From contig NC_133284.1 of NCBI RefSeq assembly GCF_005239225.2, forward strand, positions 51,244,697 through 51,308,696: DNA of 64,000 bases, given 5' to 3'. This stretch comes from Populus alba. Lineage: Eukaryota > Streptophyta > Magnoliopsida > Malpighiales > Salicaceae. Below are positions 57,546-64,000 of the stretch, piece after piece. The position numbers and the translations under genes were made by a program. Every line of letters begins with the position of its first letter. Position 1 is the stretch's first letter. A model generated the notes under the pieces. That model made no database searches. It was not told the origin of the DNA and saw nothing but the letters and a program-made list of their open reading frames with translations.

Positions 57546-60047
57546 TGTTGTAACCCATTTTTGGGTCCCCATAAAAAATAAAATAAATAGCCAAAAGAGT
57601 TTAGAAAAAATAACAGGAGGCAGAAGCGCTCAGGAAACAGTCAGAAAATTGGTCAAGGAATTTAAAAATACAAGGATTGATTTTTTTACAGTATATTCTT
57701 GAAGGATGAAAGCCCTATTGAGAAGGAAAATTTGAATTTTGAGGAGAAAAGCCCAAATTTGGATGTTTATGGACTTAATTGGATTTTTATTTGAATTTAT
57801 AGAAGTTTTGATTGCAAGAAAAATTGATTTTTAAGTCAATTTGGGCTTTAATTTGAAGAAATTTAAGTTCTGGGGCCAAAATATATTTTTTAGGAATTTA
57901 TTGGGTCAAATCAGGGGTTTAATTGCATAAATATTGAAGTTTAAGGGCCAATTAGGGACTTAATTGTGAAAATCCGAAACCAGGGACCAATTTGGAGAAG
58001 GCGCAAAGATAGAGGGGGCTGTTTGGATTTGTTTCAGGGGCTTAATTGAAGAAATTGAAAGATTATTAATCAATTGAGGGCTAAATTGTGAAAATCAGAG
58101 GCCAAGGACCAAAGTGAAAAAGGCGGCCAACAAGAGGGGCGGGGACCGAGTTCGGAGGACTGATTTGAAGTTTGACCCATTTAAATGAAACGGCGCGTTT
58201 TATCCAAAACGACGCCGTTTCATATAAAAAAAAAAAGAGTAAAGATCAGAACGGTGTCGTTTTGAACGACACTGTTCATCTTCTTCCTTTCCCCCGCATA
58301 AACAGAAACAGAGACAAAACCATTTTTTGCTTTTTTTCAAAACTTCCCGCCTCTCTCTCCTCGCCCCCACCACCACCACCGAAAGCATCAATGGCCGACC
58401 AGCCGTTGCGTGATTGAAGGCGCACTAACAAAAGGCACGCCGGTTCCTTTTTTTCTTATAAATAGAGAGAGGCCGAGAGAGAGAGAGAGACCCGAGGATA
58501 GAGGGAGAAGAGAAATAACGCACGAAGGAGAGGGGATAACAGAAACAGACCGAAAGCAAGAAAAAAAAAACCGAAAACAGAAAGAAAAAACCGAAGGGAG
58601 GAGAGAGAGAGGAGACCGAAGAAAGAGAGAACCGAAACAGGGAGAAGGGAGGAGAGAGGAAGAAACTTCTCGCCGCCGTCCACGAAGCCACGCCACCGCA
58701 GAGCCACCGCAGCACCGCCTCCTCCACGCCAGGTAACGTCCTCTTCCCCCCTGCCTTTGTTTTAGCAGCGTCTTCCTCCTGCATGCATAATCCTATTGCA
58801 TGCAGGAGGACGGGAGGGGAAAATTAATTCCCCTCCCCGTTTCATTTTTTTTTCTCTCCTGGGCCAGACCGGTTCTGGCCCAGTCTTTAGGTCTGGGCCG
58901 GGTCCGGCCCAGACCAGAAGAAGCATGATGGCCTGTTGGGCCGATATCGGCCCAACCCAGTCTGGGCCGAATTCGGCCCAACCTTTCTTTGTGTGGGCTG
59001 AGTCCGGCCCGTTTATTTGGGCCGGCCCAGCCCGAATTATATATTATATAATATGTTATAATATGTGTATATATATGTATATATATATAAAAAATATAAT
59101 AATAATAATAAATATTTTGAAAAATCTTAAAAAAATATTGTTGATTTTTCTGCATATTTTTGTCAAAGTGGTTCAATGTTGGTTTGTATTTTTATACTGT
59201 AAAGATACAAAACCAGTGTTAAAAATACCCGGTTTTCGTCAAAACATCAAAGATTTTTCAGAATAAAAAATGTTTTTGCTTTCAAAAAAATTTCTAAAGA
59301 GTCCCTAAAAATGTTGTTGATTTTTCTGCATATTTTTATCAAAGTGGATTAATATTGGGTTGTATTTTTTATACCGTAAAGATACAAGCTCGGTATTAAA
59401 ATACCTGATTTTCGTCAAAAGCATAAAAAATAATATTTTCGAAAAAAATTTGTTTTTGTTTTAAAATACGGCCTAGTCTCTCCAATATATATATATATAA
59501 ATATTATAATATCATATTTTCACACAACAAAGGAAATTTTCAAACAATATATGTATTAGCATGCATTTTGGCTTTAATAACCAGTTTATTTAAGCCATGA
59601 GAACTAGGCCAATATTTCAAAAATTCTAAAAAAATCTTTATGTTTTCTTTTAGTATTTGGGATTACGAATTTATACGTAAAACGTATTCCTAAAATATTA
59701 TTAATAAAATTTGGTATAGACGTTAGAACGGTTAGGATTTTACCCGATAAGATAAAAGACCTTCTTACCGAGGAGGATTTTTCTTGAACCATAGACAGAC
59801 CAACGACTAGAAGTACAATAACACTTTAGTTTTTATCAGACAATAAAACAATGCAGCTTACCTTAGGTAGGGCGTATTTGGGGTGCTAATACCTTCCCTT
59901 TACGCAACCAGTCTCCATATCCGACCTCTGAGACCAGTTAGGGTTTCTAGTGACCAAAATACTAGGTGGCGACTCCAAAGAACCAAACAAAAAATAAAAA
60001 TTTCGCCAGTCGAACCCGCAAGATGGTTTTTTTTGGGGGGTGCGACA
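57546..60047 (+). repeat. 3' LTR of the Ogre element
   Basis: 2,502 bases, almost identical to 36537-39039. Differences that I could see are about seven substitutions (for example near 59471, 59591, 59878, 59910, 59920 and 60027) and homopolymer or AT-repeat indels. TATA box at 58457-58465, leader hairpin at 58774-58810, PBS-like echo TGGCGACTCC at 59967-59976. It ends GTGCGACA and is followed by the target duplication GTGGT (60048-60052). Confidence 0.95.
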
Positions 60048-60052
60048 GTGGT

Positions 60053-60246
60053 AATTGCTGTAAATTTATATATATTAATTTGTATGGACGTTAATAAATG
60101 ATAATGAATATTTAATACTTATAAGAAGTTGTGATTAGTTTGTTGAATAATCTCGAGGTAAACTAATATTTTTGCAAGTTTATTTACCTAACTTAGTTAA
60201 TTAATACATGATGTCATCATAATTTTATAGAGGTTCGATATAAGTC
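60053..60246 (+). other. CACTA sequence between the Ogre insertion and the transposase ORF
   Basis: AT-rich, non-coding, continuous with 36536 once the Ogre element and one copy of GTGGT are removed. Probably 5' UTR or intron of the transposase gene. Confidence 0.6.
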
Positions 60247-60984
60247 ATGGATGATCGTTCATGGATGTATCGAGATTCACCCCTAGGATTGCAGAGGATG
60301 GATTATTGTAACGGGGTTCAAGGTTTTATTAATTTCGCAATATCTATTCCTGAAAATTTTACTAGAGGCGTATTAGGTGTCTTTGCAAGAAGTGTCAACA
60401 TAAAAAGTATATGCATCCAAATGTTGTAATGATGCATCTTCTACATAAAGGTTTACGGAGAATTACCAGTGTTGGTATGCACATGGAGAAGTATTTGTTA
60501 ATAAGAGGAGAATGGGAGAAATGGTGGTTGGGTCAACTTCTAGTGCTAGCAACGTGCATAAAGCGGCAAATGAAAACACTAATCCTTACAGAAATATGGA
60601 TATGGATGCAATGAGAATGAATCAAGGTAATGTCAGTCAATGTCCAATCATAGAAGAAGAAACTAATGCAGATGCAGCTAGGTTTTTTAATTTGTTGAAA
60701 GATTCTGACGAACTAATATGGGATGGCTGCACAAACCACAGTAAATTATCGATCATAGCATAGGTGTTCACCATCAAGTCAAATCACGGGTTGAGTGAGG
60801 CCGAGTATGACAAAATTATTGAATGGGCGAGAAGCATTTTACCTGAAAGGAACAAGCTGAAAGAGAACTTATATGCTGCGACGTCCATGATGAAACCCCT
60901 CGGTTTAGGATACCAGAAAATTGACATGTGCCCTAAATTCTGCATGTTATACTACCTTGAAAATGCTGAGATGACCGAGTGCAT
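60247..60984 (+). pseudogene. CACTA transposase (TNP2-type), N-terminal part, cut by an LTR
   Basis: ATG at 60247 starts MDDRSWMYRDSPLGLQRMDY, matching the opening of plant CACTA transposases (transposase-associated domain, MDRSWMY-type start). A frameshift near 60370-60390 separates this from the Cys-containing segment and HLLHKGL (about 60430). The downstream frame carries FFNLLKDSDELIWDGCTNHSKLS (about 60683-60750), a TAG at 60761-60763, then EWARSILPERNKLKENLYAATSMMKPLGLGYQKIDMCPKFCMLYYLENAEMTEC (about 60818-60984), which are standard family motifs. The catalytic core is absent because the LTR of another element starts at 60985. The coding sequence is already degraded. Confidence 0.88.
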
Positions 60985-61313
60985 TGTAGTAACCCATTTT
61001 TGGGTCCCCATAAAAAAATAATAAATGCAAAAAAAAAAAAAAGGGTTAAACGGTGCCGTTTTGAACGGCACTGTTCCCCTTTCTTCCTCGCTGAACACAC
61101 AGCAGCAAAGAAGGAAAAAGAATGCATATTTAATGACGCCGGTCCCTCAAGCCCACCGACCGCCGGTCCCTCTAGCCCACCGACCGAAGACATTGGCCGA
61201 CCACCTACCGCGCCACCGAAACTGAGGGAGGCACGCCTGGACAGCCGCGCCCGACCAGCCGCCGCATGACCCGTTCCTTGGCTCCACAATGAAAAAAACA
61301 TGCTCACGAGCTC

Positions 61314-61322
61314 TATAAATAG
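61314..61322 (+). promoter_or_regulatory. TATA box of the second element's 5' LTR
   Basis: TATAAATAG after CTCACGAGCTC, 240 bases after the AACGG palindromes, followed by a purine-rich leader as in the first element. Confidence 0.6.
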
Positions 61323-61592
61323 AGGAGGAACAGCAGAAGACAAGAGGGGGGGAAGAGAAGAGAAGGGAGAGACAGAGGGAAGAAAGCAGAAGAGAAGGGA
61401 GAGAGAACGAAATAAAAGAAGAAGAATAAGAAGCAGAGAAGAGAGTAAAACAGAGGAGAGAGAGAGAGAGGAAAACAGCACCGCCGGCCACCGCGAACAG
61501 CCAGTTCCGCCGCCGCCACCCCTGCCACAACAGTTGCTGCCAACATCACCATCGCTCCAGGTAGCCTTTCCCATCGTTTTTTTTTGTTCAGT

Positions 61593-61633
61593 TTCATCTG
61601 CATGCAGAACGTTTACATTCTGCAGCAGATGAA
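61593..61633 (+). other. LTR leader hairpin of the second element
   Basis: TTCATCTGCATGCAGAA (61593-61609) pairs with TTCTGCAGCAGATGAA (61618-61633) with a single bulged base. The outer stem differs from that of the other LTRs but pairing is kept. Confidence 0.65.
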
Positions 61634-62624
61634 GATTAATTAACGAGTTACTGTGCTGTGCACAGTAACCCGCAGATTAATTCTCTGGTTACTGTGCACA
61701 CAGTAACCCGGTTACTCTGTGCACAGTAACTAGCCCATTCTTTGGGCCAGGTTCGGCCTAGCCCATATATTTGGGCCTGATCCGGCCCATTAAAAAAAAA
61801 TAAAAAATATTTTTTTCAGCATTTTATTTTTCCATGTAATTTTTATGTCGTTTTGATTAATATTTGGTGGTATTTTTTTTTATGTTGTTAAACATACAAA
61901 AATCTGATTTTCAAATACCCGGTTTTCGTCAAAAAACTTCCAAAAATACAAAAAAATTGAAAAAATAGAAAAAAAATGTTTTTGTGCATACGGCCAAGTG
62001 TCTCAAAGCTAAAAAATTCATATTGTATTTTTCATACACCAAAAAAATATTTTAGCATGCATTTTGGCTTTAATAACCAGTTTATTAAAGTCAAGAGAAT
62101 ATTGGCCAATATTTCAAAAACAACAAAAATTTTATTTTGTTTGTCTCTTAGTATCCGGGGTATGACTTTACACGTAATGCATATTCCGGATATTTAATTC
62201 TTTTTTTTTTTTGGACAATAGAACCTGGGGTATGACATTACACGTAATGTGTATTCCGGATATTTAATTATTTTTGTTTGGACAATAGAACCCGGGGTAT
62301 GACATTACATGTAATGCATATTTTGGACAATAGGAAACCACAACATGACTTAGATTTTATTAGACAAAACAATGCAGCCTACCTTAGGTAGGGCGTAGTT
62401 GGGGTGCTAACACCTTCCCTTTACGCAACCAGTCTCCGTACCTGATCTCTAAAGACCAGTAAGGGTTCCTAGTAACCAGAATACTAGGTGGCGACTCCCA
62501 GTCCATATTTTCACATGTAGAGACAAGAATTCCTTGTCTCTCCTTATTTGCCAGGAATAAATATTCCGTTTTTTTTTCCATTGAGGGTGGACGATCGCCG
62601 CGCCGCCGCACATGTGCGACAGAA

Positions 62625-62642
62625 TGGCGACTCCACTGGGGA
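62625..62642 (+). other. Primer-binding site of the second element
   Basis: TGGCGACTCCACTGGGGA starts four bases after the LTR end and is identical over all 18 bases to the site at 39043-39060. Confidence 0.8.
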
Positions 62643-64000
62643 CCTTGTGGACTAAGCATTGTTTTGTCTAGTTTTTTTTCTTTGGATTTATTGTGTTTTA
62701 TTTTTAAGATGAATTTCCCTTAGTTATTTGCTCATATGCTTTAAAGTTGTACATATTTGTTCATGCATTATAGATTGTGTCATGCATCATTCATATGAGA
62801 GTTTGTATTGAAAAACTTTAAGTTAAGTGGAGGACTAGCAGCTTACCTTACGACTTTTAGTCAAGGTTTAAGTTTGTGTAAACCCCAACTCTTCGCTGAG
62901 TGCTTAGACTGGTAACAGTTGGTACACGTGCCATCTCATTGCCTACAAGCCCCCATATTGCCTCCACGAGGGCGATCACTGGGACAGCAAGAGACCCTTT
63001 TTTAAAGACTGAATAGCCAACCTACCCATGTTCACATAATAAAACCTGTCCTTAGGTTGTATGTGCTATCGTTATTTGTATATGGGCAAACCCTTCTTGA
63101 CACATTTTGAACTCATGATCGTCACTCCAAAAATTTTCATTGTAGAGTTTGGGCAAGAATCAAGATTCTTGTTTCATCATGCAACAATTACGATCATCAT
63201 ATGTCACCCCTTTGAAGGGCGAATTCATCATATAGATTACATGTTCATACATTTGGCATGCATGCACCTGAAAAGAAAGATAGGTCCCCTATGAATCTAC
63301 AACACCCAAATTTGAGTGGAAAAAAACATTGGAGATAAAGAAGCGTGCTCGCCGCAACATCCATTTTCAAGAAGAGTTGGAGTCTCTGAACAAAAGCTTG
63401 ACTCACCTCTAGCTTACTCGAGCATATATTGAGAAATGCCTCTGGTAAAGGTCCTTCCAATTGACCTATCATTTTTGTTCAAGCCCCAACAAAGACTCAA
63501 CCTGAAGACATTAAGGGCCCACATGATCAAGAGCCTCAACACAATTTGAAGGGGAATTGCATCACCGTTGCAGAATGGAGCCTGTTCTTTCTCTGCCAAA
63601 ATAACTACCTCAGTTTGATCATGCCTCCAAAAACTTGATTTTTTGTTTCAACCTATTCTAGTTTTTGTTGGTAATTTGGCTAAAAAATTCCACAAGACTT
63701 TCCTTGTCCACTGAGCCTTTCTTGTTAATAAAATCATGTGTTTTGTTGTGTTCGTCATATGCCTTTAAGCATGAAACCATCGCGCCCAAAATCTTGTGGT
63801 GCTTTTCCCTTTTCTTCCAAAACTATGCATGATCGCATGTGAGGATTTTTAGGAATTCAAAGTTTAGTACAAAAACAGAAATCATGTTGATGTTTGTCCG
63901 AAACAAACAAGTTCTAGAAATTCAGGTGATTCCTTAGAGAGGTAACCATACATCTAGAAAAACAAAAAAAAAAAACATGAAGTGACTCCAAAAGCTGGGT
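62643..64000 (+). other. Leader and internal region of the second element, no intact ORF
   Basis: 62818-63000 is homologous to the leader of the first element (AGTTAAGTGG..., GAGTGCTTAGACTGGTAAC..., GATCACTGGGACAGCAAGAGACCC). From about 63270 a weak match to the first element's gag entry (AGATAGGTCCCCT, then RRNIHFQEELESLNKSLTHL-like coding text near 63350-63410 followed by a stop) suggests that ORF1 is deleted and gag is decayed. No other coding sequence is recognisable to the window end. Confidence 0.55.

Larger units (their letters stand above)
36537..60047 (+). mobile_element. Full-length Ogre-type (Ty3-gypsy, Tat lineage) retrotransposon
   Basis: The target duplication GTGGT flanks the element on both sides (36532-36536 and 60048-60052). 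LTRs of 2.5 kb start TGTTGTAACCC and end GTGCGACA. The internal order is primer site, leader, ORF1, coiled-coil extension, Gag, protease, intron, RT, RNase H, second RNase H, integrase, repeat-rich 3' UTR, polypurine tract. Upstream ORF1, the pro/RT intron and great length are the hallmarks of Ogre elements. The two LTRs differ by about seven substitutions that I could find plus homopolymer indels, so the insertion is recent. The listed length is inflated by a 500-N gap, a probable 2.66-kb false duplication (46372-49031 versus 49532-52191) and a nested solo LTR. Confidence 0.95.
60985..62621 (+). repeat. 5' LTR of the second Ogre-related element
   Basis: Starts TGTAGTAACCCATTTTTGGG and ends CATGTGCGACA. 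U3 is drastically shorter than in the first element: the AATTAGGG-type repeats are absent and the AACGGTGCCGTT/AACGGCACTGTT pair (61049-61075) lies only 65 bases from the LTR start. TATAAATAG at 61314-61322, donor-like CCAG/GTAGCC (61557-61566), leader hairpin with one bulge (61593-61633), three GTTACTGTGCAC palindromes (61647-61730), GGCCCA motifs, AT-rich U5 with a duplicated GGGGTATGACATTACACGTAATG phrase (62156-62315) and GGTGGCGACTCC (62487-62498). Confidence 0.9.
60985..64000 (+). mobile_element. Second Ogre-related element, 5' part, apparently non-autonomous
   Basis: A 1,637-base 5' LTR (60985-62621), the same primer-binding site as the first Ogre element, and a conserved leader are present. 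No ORF1 follows; only a short decayed gag-like stretch is seen near 63330-63420. It is inserted in CACTA transposase sequence; the preceding five bases TGCAT (60980-60984) are the candidate target duplication. The 3' end lies beyond the window. Confidence 0.8.

Overview
This is plant nuclear DNA, AT-rich and dominated by transposable elements. The host genes have short introns and plant-type splice sites, and the elements belong to plant lineages (Ogre/Tat and Athila Ty3-gypsy elements, Ty1-copia, CACTA). The host-gene content (a pair of BAHD acyltransferases of the benzyl-alcohol/methanol acyltransferase type and a LOG-like fragment) fits a woody eudicot, perhaps Salicaceae. That placement is inference. 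Only one host gene looks intact: the BAHD acyltransferase at 29592-32590.

Layout. 1-3316 is the 3' end of an Ogre-like element (3' UTR tandem repeats, polypurine tract, LTR) that sits inside the pol gene of a decayed Athila-like element (3317 to about 7.7 kb). That element also carries an intronless, broken copy of a cytokinin-activating LOG gene (6884-7538). 8352-9981 is a composite of two LTR pieces in opposite orientation. 9982-15860 is AT-rich intergenic sequence. A first BAHD gene (15977 to about 16858) is cut in its second exon by LTR-derived sequence. 16859-28740 is a stack of Ogre fragments, an Athila-type 5' LTR, and a copia element that is itself split by a solo LTR with a perfect 5-bp target duplication. 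The second, intact BAHD gene follows, then a 63-bp minisatellite and more AT-rich sequence.

From 35630 a CACTA DNA transposon begins (CACTACTAGAA terminus, subterminal ACCGACGGA-type repeats). An Ogre-type retrotransposon of about 23.5 kb, as assembled, is inserted in it (36537-60047). That element has nearly identical 2.5-kb LTRs and a GTGGT target duplication. It encodes ORF1, Gag, protease, an apparent pro/RT intron, RT, two RNase H domains and integrase, and has satellite-like 3' UTR repeats. Its 3' UTR holds a nested antisense solo LTR with an AGGGG target duplication. CACTA transposase sequence resumes at 60053 and is cut again at 60985 by the 5' LTR of a second, shorter, apparently non-coding element that uses the same primer-binding site and runs off the window.

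A 500-N gap (49032-49531) is flanked by two near-identical 2.66-kb copies of the RT/RNase H/integrase region. These differ mainly by single-base indels clustered near the gap. I read this as two overlapping contig ends that were not merged, so the pol gene is probably present once and the true Ogre length is nearer 20 kb. Across all the related LTRs I see conserved non-coding architecture: a hairpin at the LTR start, an AACGGCGCCGTT-type palindrome upstream of the TATA box, a splice-donor-like AG/GTA followed by a hairpin whose sequence changes but whose pairing is kept, palindromic GGGCC clusters, and a 10-base echo of the primer-binding site inside the LTR 3' end.
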